Assembly: GCA_900320185.1 (NCBI GenBank)
Contig: ONRD01000021.1
Location: 1-64,000 of the forward strand
Direction of reading: 5' to 3'
Length of the DNA stretch: 64,000 nt
Source: an uncultured Bacteroidales bacterium
GTDB lineage: Bacteria > Bacteroidota > Bacteroidia > Bacteroidales > UBA932
Below the pieces are notes generated by a model. It was not told the origin of the DNA, searched no databases, and saw only the letters and a program-made list of their open reading frames with translations. Below, in pieces: positions 39,795-50,900 of this stretch (its first letter is position 1; each line of letters opens with the position of its first letter). Position numbers and translations under genes: made by a program.

Positions 39795-41525
39795 ATGAAA
39801 AAGATATATTGCATTTTCGGAATCATAGCTGCCTCTGCAGTTTTAGGTTCCTGCGTGGGTGACCTTGATGTGACTCCCATCGACCCCAGCACCGACACCG
39901 CTGAAAGAGTCCTTATTAGCCAGCAGGCGATGGATGCTTACATCTCCGGTGTCTATCTCGGTTTCGCCACTTCCGGTTATTACGGCCCCAACGGCGGCCC
40001 TTCGATTTCCGGTCTTGACGGTGGCGCATCCCAGTACATCCGTGGTCTGTACCACCACAGCGAGCTCACTACCGACGAGAGCGTCTGCGGTTGGAACGAC
40101 CAGACTATCAAGAACTTCCACTATATGAACTGGTCGGTTGACGACTCCTTCATCTACGCTTTCTACTCGCGTATCCTGATGCAGATCAGCTCTGCCAACG
40201 AGTTTATCAGGGAAGCGAATAAATTCACCGGTTTCGATACCGACCGCTATGTCGACGAGGCCCGTGTCCTCCGCGCCATCGCCTATTTCCACGGGCTGGA
40301 CAATTTCGGCAAGATGCCTTTCGCGGACGAGACCAGCCAGGTCGGACTCACTCCCCGGGAAATCTCCAGGGCAGACCTTTTCGATTATATCGAGTCTGAA
40401 CTCAAGGACGTGATCGCCGCCGGGAAGCTTCCTGACAAGAATTCGGTCGTTTACGGCCACGTCAGCGCAGGTGCGGCCAAGTTCCTCCTCGCCAAGCTCT
40501 ATCTCGGAGCCGGGGTTTACACCGGAACTCCCCGCTGGGACGACTGTGCAAATGTGCTTAAGGACCTTATGGACGACGGCTACAGCCTGCACACCACTCC
40601 CAACGGCAGCATCTACACTCCCTATCAGGATCTCTTCCTTGCCGATAACGACAAGTGCACCGACGAGATCATCTTCGCCGTCGAGCAGGACGGTCTGTTC
40701 ACCCAGAGCTACGGGGTGACCAACTACCTGATCTTCGCTTCCACGGGCGGAACGATGAATGTCAATCATCTGGGCATCTCCTCCGGATGGGGCGGTCTCC
40801 GCACCACTCCCGAGTTCGCCGACAAGTTCTCCGCGGGAGACATCCGTAACCTTCTCTATGACACCGCCAAGTCCACCGCTGATGTCGAGGCCATGCCTGA
40901 GACACCGGAGGAGAGGGGCGACTCACCTGAGGCGATCAAGAAGATGAAGGAAGACGGCTCGTACAAGCAGGCTTGCGAGGACCTCGTAAAAGCCAAAAAG
41001 GCTGCCCGCAAGGACAACATCCAGGAGAAGAGCATCGAGGATGTCGGCAACTTCAAGTACGGCTACGGCTTCCAGAAGTTCCGCAACGTCACCAGTGCCG
41101 GCGAGATCCCCAACATGGTCTATGACAAGGAGAATGACACTTGGAGCAATCCCAGCTTCGTCAACACCGACTTCCCGATGATGCGTTATGCCGACGTCCT
41201 CCTGATGGCGGCCGAGTGCCAGGCGCGCGGCGCCTCCATCGACGGACTCGGCGCTTTCAACCAGGTTCGTGCAAGGGCGGGTCTCTCTCCTGTCTCTTCG
41301 CTGAGCCTCGATGAAATCCTAGACGAGCGCGGCCGTGAGCTTTATCAGGAATGCTGGCGCCGCAGCGATCTCATCCGCTTCGGCAAGTTCACATCCGGTT
41401 ACAACTGGCAGTGGAAAGGTTCGACCAAGGACGGAAGCGACGTTGATGCCTACAGGGCTCTGTTCCCGATCCCTGCCAGCGAGCTTCAGGCAAACACCAA
41501 CCTCGGTCAGAATGACGGCTATTAA
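39795..41525 (+). CDS. SusD/RagB-family glycan-binding lipoprotein
   Basis: A 576-residue surface lipoprotein with lipobox AVLGSC and the family's helical TPR core: DDSFIYAFYSRILMQISSAN, EARVLRAIAYFHGLDNFGKM, the SADxLxxxLDRGRELxxE-like SLDEILDERGRELYQECWRR, and FPIPASELQANTNL at the end. It forms the lid over the SusC pore and captures alpha-glucan oligosaccharides. The start is the ATG at 39795 (MKKIYC), which begins the signal peptide. It is followed after 12 bp by the SusE/F-like gene. Certain as to family; ligand deduced from the neighbouring GH13 enzymes. Confidence 0.95.
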   Translation: MKKIYCIFGIIAASAVLGSCVGDLDVTPIDPSTDTAERVLISQQAMDAYISGVYLGFATSGYYGPNGGPSISGLDGGASQYIRGLYHHSELTTDESVCGWNDQTIKNFHYMNWSVDDSFIYAFYSRILMQISSANEFIREANKFTGFDTDRYVDEARVLRAIAYFHGLDNFGKMPFADETSQVGLTPREISRADLFDYIESELKDVIAAGKLPDKNSVVYGHVSAGAAKFLLAKLYLGAGVYTGTPRWDDCANVLKDLMDDGYSLHTTPNGSIYTPYQDLFLADNDKCTDEIIFAVEQDGLFTQSYGVTNYLIFASTGGTMNVNHLGISSGWGGLRTTPEFADKFSAGDIRNLLYDTAKSTADVEAMPETPEERGDSPEAIKKMKEDGSYKQACEDLVKAKKAARKDNIQEKSIEDVGNFKYGYGFQKFRNVTSAGEIPNMVYDKENDTWSNPSFVNTDFPMMRYADVLLMAAECQARGASIDGLGAFNQVRARAGLSPVSSLSLDEILDERGRELYQECWRRSDLIRFGKFTSGYNWQWKGSTKDGSDVDAYRALFPIPASELQANTNLGQNDGY

Positions 41526-41537
41526 CAGAATACGACA

Positions 41538-44171
41538 ATGAAAAAGATATTATCAATATTCTCTGCGGGCCTGCTCGCGTTGCTGGCTTTCTCCTGCGTA
41601 ACCGAGGAGTATGCCACCTTCGACGAGTCGATGGCCACGGCTCCCGTCCTCGGGAGCTATGAGCTCGGCGAGAAAGCTCTCAATGCTACCTATACTCCCG
41701 GGACCTTCGACATGGGCTTCAATCAGAACATGCCCGTGAACCATTCCCTTATACTCGCTTCGGTGAATGGCCGGACCGTGAACAAGGCCCTGAACGCATC
41801 CTTCAGGGATGGTGAGATCACCCTCTCGATAACCAACTTGGCCAAGTCCCTCATAGCTCTCGGCTACCAGGAAGGCGAGACCGTATCCCTCGACATGTTT
41901 ATCCGCGCCTCGCTCCAGGCTCCCAACCAGGACAATGGCCGCAACGGCCATGTCGATTCCCAGGGCCACATAATGATCGACGGCTTCGAGGTGTTCGTGC
42001 CTGTCGTCCAGGGCAACCCTTGGGAGGCATTCACGGAGAAGAGCGAATGGAGCCTGATCGGTTCCATAGCCAGTACCGGTAATGGCTGGAACAAGGACGA
42101 GGTCGCCTACAAGGAGCCTGACGGCAAGCGTCACGTCGTCAAGAACATCAAGCTCACTCCCGACGACCAGTTCAAGTTCCGCAAGGACGGTGGATGGGAC
42201 ATCAACAGGGGAGCTCCCGGTGAAGACGAGCCCTACAGGATGAACGCCGGCGACGAGGTCGAGGCTACCCAGAATGGTAAGAACCTCGGTGTCAATGTCG
42301 AAGGCAGCTACGACATCCTTTACGATGAGGATGCCGAGACCATCACCATCTCCGAAGCATTTCAGACATATCCCGGCTTCGACCAGAAGAGCAACTGGAG
42401 CGTCATCGGCTCCATAGCAAGCGTTTCCGGAATGGACTGGAACAAGGATATCTCTATGATTACCGACGGCGAGTGGCACGTCTGCGAAGGCGTGGTCCTC
42501 ACTACCGCCGACCAGTTCAAGTTCCGTATGGACCAGGGTTGGGACACGAATCTCGGAGCTCCCGGAGACACTGAGCCGTTCGTCGTCTCGCTGGATGAAG
42601 AGCAGTCCGCTGTTGCAAACGGAAAGAATCTCTCCGTTCCTGCCGATGGTACCTACGACCTCCTCTGCAATCCTACTGCAGGACTCTACAAGGTAGTCGT
42701 CTCGCTTGGCGGCCATAGCCCTCTGGTGGGTGATGAAGGCGGCGAAGACGAACCCGATGAGCCCGTTGCCGTGACCGGATGGAACATCATCGGACTGAAC
42801 GGCGACTGGGATAATGACATCCTCGCTACTGAGAAGGACGGTGTCTGGACTGCCTATATCACCGCAGCGGAGCCTACCGAATTCAAGTGGCGCAAGGATG
42901 GTGACTGGGCCGAGAACTACGGCGGAACCCTCGTCAATCTCGGTGAGCCGTTCGAGGCGGTCGCAGGAGGAGGCAACATCCAGGTCCCCGCAGGCTTCTT
43001 CAAGGTTGTCCTTAACACCAACGATCTCACTATCACCGTTTCCGAAGGCGATGTCTGGTCTCTCATCGGAGACTTCAACAGCTGGGGAGGCGATGTGGAT
43101 ATGGTCCTCACCGACGGCAAGTGGGTGAGCCCCGAGACCGCCATCACTGCAGGAGGCTTCAAGATCCGCCACAACCACGACTGGGCGGAAAACTTCGGCG
43201 GAACCCTTTCCGCACTTGGAGAGCCGTTCGAGGCTGTCGCAGGCGGTGACAACATCAGCATCGAAGCCGACGGTACATACGTCGTGACTTATGATCCTTC
43301 CGCCGGAACCATCACCGTCGTGAACGCCAAGAAGACCTGGGGCCTGATCGGCGTCAACGACGACTGGAGCAACGACGTGGCGATGACCGAAGTTATGCCA
43401 GGCATCTGGGTAAGCGACGAGGTCACCGTGGAGAAGGGCGGCTGGAAGGTCCGCTTCGACAAGGGCTGGGACGTCAACCGCGGAGGTGCGACTCCGTCCA
43501 AGCAGGGCGAATTCGTGAAGGCTGTCCCCGGAGGCGACAACATCGGTCTCCTCGGAACCTTCAAGGTCGTTTACAACGCCAACAATGAGACCATCGGAAC
43601 CCTCCAGTGGGGCCTGGTCGGCTCGATTGCCAGCATCCCCGGATTCAACTGGAACGCCGACGTTCCGATGAACCTCGGAGCCGACGGCAAGTGGTATTCG
43701 ATACCTGTCGCCCTCACGACGACCGATGAGTTCAAGATCCGCGAGAATGCGGGTTGGGACAACAACCGTGGCGGTGAATGCGTCGAGGCGAACGCCGAGT
43801 TCGCAGTCACCGGCGGCGGAAGCAACATCAAGGCTCCTGCAGACGGTACCTATATGGTCATCTATGACCCGGCGAACGAGACGATTACCCTCAGCAACCT
43901 GTTCTGGGGCATTATCGGCGGCTTCAACGACTGGGGCGGAGACGTCTTCATGATGTACGACGGCGCAGGCAAGTGGGTCGCCTACAACCAGAACATCTCC
44001 GGCGAGTGGAAACTCCGCCAGGGATGCGGCTGGGATGTGAACAGGGGCGGTACCTACACCTCCGGGGCTGCATTCGCAGCCGAGGCCGGCGGCCCCAACA
44101 TCACGGTTTCCGACAAGGAGACATTCAGTATCATCTACGATTCCGCTGCTGAAACCATCACAGTCGAGTAA
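41538..44171 (+). CDS. SusE/SusF-like surface lipoprotein with seven tandem glucan-binding modules
   Basis: An 877-residue lipoprotein with lipobox LLAFSC and an N-terminal SusE-type Ig-like domain (residues 25-165). Seven tandem beta-sandwich modules then begin at about residues 171, 287, 415, 507, 601, 691 and 790. Each opens with a Trp-containing signature (WSLIGSIAST, WSVIGSIASV, WNIIGLNGDW, WSLIGDFNSW, WGLIGVNDDW, WGLVGSIASI, WGIIGGFNDW) and contains FKxRxxxxWxxNxGG, whose aromatics would contact starch helices. SusE has two and SusF three such modules in B. thetaiotaomicron, so this is much enlarged. An acidic linker (GDEGGEDEPDEPVAV) separates modules 2 and 3. Two sub-types alternate, suggesting internal duplication. 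Confidence 0.88.
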   Translation: MKKILSIFSAGLLALLAFSCVTEEYATFDESMATAPVLGSYELGEKALNATYTPGTFDMGFNQNMPVNHSLILASVNGRTVNKALNASFRDGEITLSITNLAKSLIALGYQEGETVSLDMFIRASLQAPNQDNGRNGHVDSQGHIMIDGFEVFVPVVQGNPWEAFTEKSEWSLIGSIASTGNGWNKDEVAYKEPDGKRHVVKNIKLTPDDQFKFRKDGGWDINRGAPGEDEPYRMNAGDEVEATQNGKNLGVNVEGSYDILYDEDAETITISEAFQTYPGFDQKSNWSVIGSIASVSGMDWNKDISMITDGEWHVCEGVVLTTADQFKFRMDQGWDTNLGAPGDTEPFVVSLDEEQSAVANGKNLSVPADGTYDLLCNPTAGLYKVVVSLGGHSPLVGDEGGEDEPDEPVAVTGWNIIGLNGDWDNDILATEKDGVWTAYITAAEPTEFKWRKDGDWAENYGGTLVNLGEPFEAVAGGGNIQVPAGFFKVVLNTNDLTITVSEGDVWSLIGDFNSWGGDVDMVLTDGKWVSPETAITAGGFKIRHNHDWAENFGGTLSALGEPFEAVAGGDNISIEADGTYVVTYDPSAGTITVVNAKKTWGLIGVNDDWSNDVAMTEVMPGIWVSDEVTVEKGGWKVRFDKGWDVNRGGATPSKQGEFVKAVPGGDNIGLLGTFKVVYNANNETIGTLQWGLVGSIASIPGFNWNADVPMNLGADGKWYSIPVALTTTDEFKIRENAGWDNNRGGECVEANAEFAVTGGGSNIKAPADGTYMVIYDPANETITLSNLFWGIIGGFNDWGGDVFMMYDGAGKWVAYNQNISGEWKLRQGCGWDVNRGGTYTSGAAFAAEAGGPNITVSDKETFSIIYDSAAETITVE

Positions 44172-44233
44172 TACGTAGCTTTTTCCGGGCCGGAGTCCCT
44201 GACCGGACTCCGGCTTGCCAATTAGATTTGATT

Positions 44234-46492
44234 ATGACCATGGACAGGAAATCGCTTTCAAGGATTGCCGCTGCCTTTGCCGCAATGATGCTGGTGCTCT
44301 CATGTGGCGGGAAAGAAGAAAAGAAGACGGAACAGGACACGCTCACGGTGTCTCCTGCCTCTCTTGAATTCACTTCCGAGGACGCTTCGAACAAGTTGTT
44401 CAACATCATCACGAAGTCTTCCTGGACGGCTTCCGCCTCTGCGGACTGGATCCGTCTCGGCTCCGTTTCCGGCACAGGGAATGCTTCTGTCGCGGTCACG
44501 GTGGCCCCGAACCCCGGGGACGACCGCCAGGGAACGGTTTCCGTCGCCGGCGCCCAGACGGCTACCGTCACTATTGTCCAGACAGGCAACCATATAGAGG
44601 CCGTCGTGGCTCCCGAGATCTCTTTCGACGGGGTGAAGAGGGCAGGGACTACCTACCAGCTGCTGGTCTATTCTTTCGCTGACAGCGATGGCGACGGGAC
44701 AGGGGATTTCAACGGAATCACGTCCAAGCTGGACTATCTCGACGGCATGGGCGTAAGCGCCTTGTGGTTAAGCCCGATCCATCCTGCGATGTCCTATCAC
44801 GGCTACGACGTCACCGACTATACCAAGGTCAATCCCGACTACGGGACGGAGGCCGATTTCCGGAACCTCCTGGACAAGGCCTCCGAAAAGGGGATCGACA
44901 TCTATCTTGACTACGTGCTGAACCATGCCGGAAAGGACCATCCATGGTTCCAGAGTGCAAAGTCTTCCGCCGACAGCGAGTACCGCGACTACTTCATATT
45001 CTCGGAAAACCCTTCGGCCGACATCGATGCCGGCAGGATCGCCATGATCCCCAAGGGCGGTTACGATTCCGGCCAGTGGTTCTCGTGCGTCAGCAGCTCC
45101 GCGACCTCGGCAAAGATCAAGTTCACACTTACCCTTGACTCTTCCGGAAAGCCCAGGACCCTTAAGGCCGAGCAGGTCGACAATGTCACGAACACCGGTA
45201 CCCCTGGCGCGGGTGTGTGGCTTTACTACGGGGACGGCAAGCTGGCCGAGTTCTACAAGAACAGTGCGACCGTCTGCACCCTTTCCCTTGACATAGCCAG
45301 TTCCTGGGGAGTCCTTGTGAGGACCAGCAAGACCCAGTGGGATTCGTACAAGTACGGAGCCACCAGCGGCAGGAACCAGCTGGAATGGGGCAAGGACCTC
45401 ACCCTTTCCAACACCGACAGCCAGGACATCCTCCTTCCCGGGATGAAATCCCTGATGTACCATTCGCATTTCTGGACCGACTGGTTCGCCGACTTCAACT
45501 ACGGACCGGCGTCGACATGCGAGGATTCGCCGGCGTTCAAGGCGCTCGCCGAGTCTGCCGACAAATGGATCCGCATGGGAGTGAAGGGCCTGCGCCTGGA
45601 CGCGGTGAAGCACATCTACTGGAATGAGAATTCCGACGAGAACCCTACCTTCCTTGACAAATGGTACAAACGGATCGACAAGACTTTCAAGGAAGCCGGG
45701 AACAGCGGGGACATCTACATGGTGGGCGAGGTCTTCAGCGACGCACCCGCCACCTACAACTACTACAAGGGCCTTCCTTCGGTCTTCGAGTTCAGCTTCT
45801 GGTGGATAGTCAGGGATGCCCTGAACTCCGGGTCTGCAAGCGGCCTGGTGAGCAACCTGGTGACCTGGAGGCAGCAGTACAAGGCCAGGAGGGCGGACGC
45901 TGTGCCGGCCCTGAAGCTTTCCAACCATGACGAGGACAGGGCTGCCAATGACCTTGGCAAGTCTGCGGCCAAGGAAAAGCAGGCTGCGGCGATGCTCCTG
46001 ACCGCGGAAGGCAGGCCGTTCGTCTACCAGGGAGAGGAACTCGGCTACTGGGGTGCGAAGACCGGAAGCGGTGATGAATATGTAAGGACGCCGATGATGT
46101 GGACCAAGACCGGTCCTTATGCCTCCGCAAAGCTGGGAGGGAAGATAGACAAGTCGATGCTCACCGCCTCCATCTCCGTGGAAGCCCAGGCCGAGGACGG
46201 GAACTCCCTTCTCAACGTCTACCGCAGGTTCTCCATGCTCCGCAATTCATGCCCCGCCCTTGCCGAAGGTACGATGAGCCCCGCCTCGGTGCAGGGTTCC
46301 TCGATAGCAGCCTGGTACATGACTTCCACCGATGGGCAGAAGGTCCTGGTGATCCACAACCTTGCATCATCGTCCAAGACAGTTTCCGTGCAGGATGACA
46401 TGTCAAAGCCGCTGGCTGTCCTGGGTGAAGTCTCGAGGAACGGGAACGACCTGATCCTCGGCGCCAACTCTTCCGCAGTGTTCCAGCTATGA
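44234..46492 (+). CDS. Surface alpha-amylase, BACON + GH13
   Basis: A 752-residue lipoprotein (MMLVLSCGG lipobox). A BACON-like beta-sandwich at about 30-115 (LEFTSEDASNKLFNIITKSS, WTASASADWIRLGS) precedes a GH13 (alpha/beta)8 barrel. Catalytic residues: nucleophile Asp in GVKGLRLDAVKHIY, acid/base Glu in IYMVGEVFSD, third Asp in KLSNHDEDRA. A long insertion in the B domain carries KFTLTLDSSGKPRTLKAEQV. It acts like SusG: endo-cleavage of alpha-1,4-glucan at the cell surface before import. The ATG at 44234 is chosen (TTG at 44228 and ATG at 44240 are alternatives). The stop overlaps the CotH-like start as ATGA. Confidence 0.88.
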   Translation: MTMDRKSLSRIAAAFAAMMLVLSCGGKEEKKTEQDTLTVSPASLEFTSEDASNKLFNIITKSSWTASASADWIRLGSVSGTGNASVAVTVAPNPGDDRQGTVSVAGAQTATVTIVQTGNHIEAVVAPEISFDGVKRAGTTYQLLVYSFADSDGDGTGDFNGITSKLDYLDGMGVSALWLSPIHPAMSYHGYDVTDYTKVNPDYGTEADFRNLLDKASEKGIDIYLDYVLNHAGKDHPWFQSAKSSADSEYRDYFIFSENPSADIDAGRIAMIPKGGYDSGQWFSCVSSSATSAKIKFTLTLDSSGKPRTLKAEQVDNVTNTGTPGAGVWLYYGDGKLAEFYKNSATVCTLSLDIASSWGVLVRTSKTQWDSYKYGATSGRNQLEWGKDLTLSNTDSQDILLPGMKSLMYHSHFWTDWFADFNYGPASTCEDSPAFKALAESADKWIRMGVKGLRLDAVKHIYWNENSDENPTFLDKWYKRIDKTFKEAGNSGDIYMVGEVFSDAPATYNYYKGLPSVFEFSFWWIVRDALNSGSASGLVSNLVTWRQQYKARRADAVPALKLSNHDEDRAANDLGKSAAKEKQAAAMLLTAEGRPFVYQGEELGYWGAKTGSGDEYVRTPMMWTKTGPYASAKLGGKIDKSMLTASISVEAQAEDGNSLLNVYRRFSMLRNSCPALAEGTMSPASVQGSSIAAWYMTSTDGQKVLVIHNLASSSKTVSVQDDMSKPLAVLGEVSRNGNDLILGANSSAVFQL

Positions 46493-47913
46493 TTCCCCTC
46501 CGCCGGCTGGTCCCCCTGGTCCTTGCCTGTGCCTTCATCGTCGGATGCGGCGCGGACAGGATCGATCCGGTAATGCCGGACGAAGGGACCGCCGGGCCGA
46601 AAGACCACGGGATATCCTGGCTATACGACGGCAGCACCATCCCGGAGATCCACATTGGAGTATCCTTGAAGGAGTGGAATTCCCTCCTGCAGGCGTATGA
46701 CAGGGATCCGGCTACCAAACTCCACATCCACTGCGACGTGAGCGTAGTCAAGTTCCGGGACACCGCCACCGTCACCGATGCCTCCCTCCGGCTGAGGGGG
46801 AACACTTCCCGGCGCCGTCCCGAGGGAGGCGGAGGCCGCCTCCATTCTTCCAAAGGTACCGACTGGCATCACTGCCACTACGAAATCAATTTCCACAAGT
46901 GGCACAAGGATGCAGGCCACAAGGTCCACGGGGCCGAGAAGGTTATCCTGAAATGGTACAAGGACGATCCCTCCTACGTGAGGGAGAATTTCTGCTACGA
47001 CCTGTTCCGGAGGGCGGGGGTCTGGACCGCGGCCAATGCCGCCTACGCCAGGCTGTTCATAAAGGTGGAAGGCGATGCGAAGGAGACCTGCCTTGGAGTG
47101 TATGACATGATAGAGCCTGTCGCCGCCGATTTCCTGAAGGTACGCAAGGCCGAAGGACAATTCGGCAATGCGGACGGTTTCCTCTGGCGCTGCCGGTCAG
47201 GAGCGCGCCTCGGCGCTTCGGCAGCGAGCATCGGCCCCGACCTTGACGACGGTAAGGAATATGTCTACGAACTGAAGACGCGTACCGGGGAATTCGAGAT
47301 TGCGAAGGCCCAGTTGCAGGACTTCCTGTCCAATTCCAACAATCTCGGGAACCAACGCTTCAAGGCATGGCTTTCTTCCCATTGCGACGTGCCGCTTCTG
47401 CTGAGGACCTATGCGGTGAACGTGGCAGTCGGGATGTGGGACGATTACTGGAACAACTGCAACAACTACTACATCTATTTCAACTCCACGGACACGAAGG
47501 ACTACGGCTTCTTCTTCATACCGTATGACTATGACAACACCCTCGGGACTACCCTGGACTGCGGTGTCCAGACGGATGCAGCCTCCCAGGACCCTTTCAA
47601 CTGGGGGGATTCCCGCAGGAATCCGCTCATCTGGAAGATACTCCAGGACGGCGAGTGGAGGGCATTCTACGCCGGCTGCCTGCTCGACCTTGTCTCCGAA
47701 GGCGGCCTGATGTCGCCTGAAGCTGCCGGGGACCGGATAAGGTCATGGCAGAACAAGATACGTTACTTCGTTCCCAACGACACCCATGAGGATGAGAAGA
47801 TAGAGGACCTTCCCGCTCCCTGGAGCAACCACCGGGAGTACAGGCTTCTGGAGGAAGGCCCGCACAATTATTTCACGGCAAAGAGAAACAGCATATTGAA
47901 ATACTGCAAATGA
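46489..47913 (+). CDS. CotH-kinase-family lipoprotein
   Basis: A 474-residue protein with lipobox CAFIVGC and the CotH fold: SLRLRGNTSRRRPEGGGG (the Arg-rich ATP-site strand), the YEINFHKWHK segment, NFCYDLFRRAGVWTAANAAY, LGVYDMIEPV, and the metal-binding GFFFIPYDYDNTLGTT. CotH enzymes phosphorylate proteins in spore coats and are also found in secreted bacterial and fungal proteins. Here the gene lies between two GH13 genes and overlaps both by 4 bp (ATGA), so its product is made in fixed ratio with them. A role in modifying a glucan-system protein, or a carbohydrate kinase-like/binding role, is possible but unproven. Confidence 0.82.
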   Translation: MIPLRRLVPLVLACAFIVGCGADRIDPVMPDEGTAGPKDHGISWLYDGSTIPEIHIGVSLKEWNSLLQAYDRDPATKLHIHCDVSVVKFRDTATVTDASLRLRGNTSRRRPEGGGGRLHSSKGTDWHHCHYEINFHKWHKDAGHKVHGAEKVILKWYKDDPSYVRENFCYDLFRRAGVWTAANAAYARLFIKVEGDAKETCLGVYDMIEPVAADFLKVRKAEGQFGNADGFLWRCRSGARLGASAASIGPDLDDGKEYVYELKTRTGEFEIAKAQLQDFLSNSNNLGNQRFKAWLSSHCDVPLLLRTYAVNVAVGMWDDYWNNCNNYYIYFNSTDTKDYGFFFIPYDYDNTLGTTLDCGVQTDAASQDPFNWGDSRRNPLIWKILQDGEWRAFYAGCLLDLVSEGGLMSPEAAGDRIRSWQNKIRYFVPNDTHEDEKIEDLPAPWSNHREYRLLEEGPHNYFTAKRNSILKYCK

Positions 47914-50900
47914 AACGGACACTGGCACTCGCGGCGCTTGTCGCCGCCGCATTATCCTGCACGCAGAATGGCGTGAAGCAGCCCGTCGCCGGAACTGAGT
48001 CCGGCTACGGCAATTCGGTTGTCTATGAACTCAATACCCGCCAGGCAACTAAAGAAGGCACCTTCGCCGCGGCGGAACGGAAACTCCCGATGCTCAAGGA
48101 GCTCGGGGTCGACGTGATCTGGCTGATGCCCATCTATCCCATCGGGGAAGAGGGGAGGAAGGGGACCCTCGGGTCCTATTACGCCATAAAGGACTACTGC
48201 AACACCAATCCCGAGTTCGGTAGCCTCGAGGACTTCGACCATTTCCTGGAGTCGGCCCACGGGATGGGGTTCAAGGTGATCCTGGACTGGGTCGCGAACC
48301 ACACCTCGCCGGACCATCCGTGGGTAGAAGGGAAGGATGCGGACTGGTACGTGCGTGATTCCGTCACCGGAAAGACCGTGGTCGAATATGACTGGACCGA
48401 CATCGCGAAGCTCAACTACGGCAGTGCCGACATGCGCGCCGAGATGGAGAAGAGCATGAGGTTCTGGCTGGACCGCGGCGTCGACGGTTTCCGCTGCGAC
48501 GTGGCTTTCCAGGTCCCCGGAGACTTCTGGGCCGGAGTGATCGGCAGGGCGCGGGAGGATTATCCCCGTCCGCTTTATTTCCTGGCAGAAGGCGAGGAGA
48601 AGTGGCTGCACGACGCAGGCTTCGACTGCACTTATGCATGGAAGCTCCATCATCTGCTGAACGACCTTGCGCAAGGGAAGGCCGACACCGACAGCCTCCT
48701 CCGGTACATCGAGTGGAACACTGCCGGATACGGCACCTCCTCAAGGTTGGCGTTCACCTCCAACCACGACGAGAATTCATGGAACGGGACCGAGTTCGAG
48801 CGGATGGGAGAAGCGTGGAAGGCGATGACGGTCCTGTGCTGGACCCTGCCCGCCACCCAGCCCCTCATCTACACCGGCCAGGAGGTAGGCTATGACCACC
48901 GTTTCCAATTCTTCGAAAAGGACCCTATGCCGGAGTGGAATTACAATGCCACTACCGACTTCTACGCCTATCTTTCAGCCCTGAAGCATTCACATCCTGC
49001 CCTGGACAGCGGCAACCCCGGTTTCGAAGTCGTCTCGAAGGATGATTCCATGCTCGTGTTCAAGAGGTTCTGCGAGGAGGACACCGTGACGGTGACCGTC
49101 GGGATGCGTGCACCGTGGACTTGGGAGATCGGGACCGCCGAGTCGAGGGTCTCGCATGTCGAGCCGCCATGCTGGTGGACAGGCATGAAGACCTCCCTCC
49201 AGCTCATGGTCCACGGGAAGGACATCGCTTCCTGGGACGTAAAGTTCTCGGCGGGTCCTTCCGTAAAGGAGGTCCACAAGGCCCAGAGTCCCGACTATCT
49301 CTTCATCGATGTGGCCGTCGGGGCCGGAGTGAAGCCTGGCAGGTACGACCTCGTGTTCACGAAGGACGGGAAGAGTTTTACCCGTCCCTATGAGATACTT
49401 CCCCGCGAGGAAGGGTCTGCCGCGAGGACGAGTTTCACGACCTCGGATTTCATCTACCTCATCTGTCCCGACAGGTTTGCAAATGCCGATCCCGGCAACG
49501 ACAACACTTCCGACACCAGGGAGAAGGCCGACCGCAGCGAGCCTTTCGGCCGCCACGGAGGCGACCTGCAGGGAATCATCGACCATCTCGACTATGTCGC
49601 GGACCTCGGGGCCACCGCCATCTGGTGCACCCCTCTCCTGCTTGACGACCAGGACCAGGAATCCTATCACGGCTATGCATGCGGCGACTATTACAGGATC
49701 GATCCCCGTTTCGGCAGCAACCGCCAGTTCAAGGAATATGTCGATTCATGCCATTCGAAGGGTATGAAGGTGATCATGGACATTGTCACCAACCATTGCG
49801 GGACAGCCCACTGGTGGATGGAGGACCTCCCGTTCGAGGACTGGATCCATCAGTTCCCGAGCTATACGGGTTCCGTATTTGAGTTCTCGACCTTGATGGA
49901 CCCCAATGCCTCCCCGCGTGACCGCAATCTCCAGGAAAGCGGCTGGTTCGTGCCGAGCATGCCTGACATGAATCTCGACAACCCGTTCCTGCTCAAGTAT
50001 TTCCAGCAGTGGGCGATATGGTGGATCGAATATTCGGGGCTCGACGGCCTGCGCGTAGACACCTACCCTTACAACGAGAAGGAGCCGATGAGCCGCTGGT
50101 GTGCAGCGGTGAGGAACGAGTATCCTTCGATCAATATCGTGGGAGAATGCTGGGACACCAACTACGACCAGCTTGCCTACTGGCAGGGCGGCAATCCCAA
50201 TCCGGACGGCTTCGACTCCAACCTCCCTTCCATAATGGACTTCCCGCTCCAGGCGGCCGTCAATGCAGCCCTCTGCGAGAACCAGGCTTCGTGGGACGGC
50301 GGTATGGTGCGGGTCTACAGGGCACTTTCGCACGACGCCACCTATCACGATGTCTCGAACATGATGATATTCCTTTCCAACCACGACCACTACCGCGTGG
50401 CTGACTCCTGGCATCAGGATCCCGGCAAGATGAAGATAGCCTACACCCTCCTGGCCACGGTCCGCGGGATTCCCCAGCTTTTCTACGGCGACGAGATGAT
50501 GTTCGCCACCGGGAAGGATTACAAGAGCGACGGGGAACTCAGGATGGACTTCCCGGGAGGCTGGCGGGGAGACCCCGTAGACCTCTTCAGCGAGGAAGGC
50601 CGCAAGGGCACGGACGCCGAACTTCACGACTATGCCCGGCGGTTGTTCCGGTGGAGGAAAGGCAAGCAGGTGATCCACGACGGGAAGACCATGCATTTCC
50701 TCTCCAGGGACAACACCTATGCATTCTTCCGCTATGACGACGACGAAAAGGTCTTCGTCTTCATAAACAATTCCCCTGAGGAGAAGACCGTCCCCTGGTC
50801 TTCGTATGCGGGGATCAACGATTCTCTCGCTTCCGGGACGGACGTACTGACAGGGGAGAGTGTGACCGTCTCCGACAGTACCGTGGTGCCGCCCGTATCT

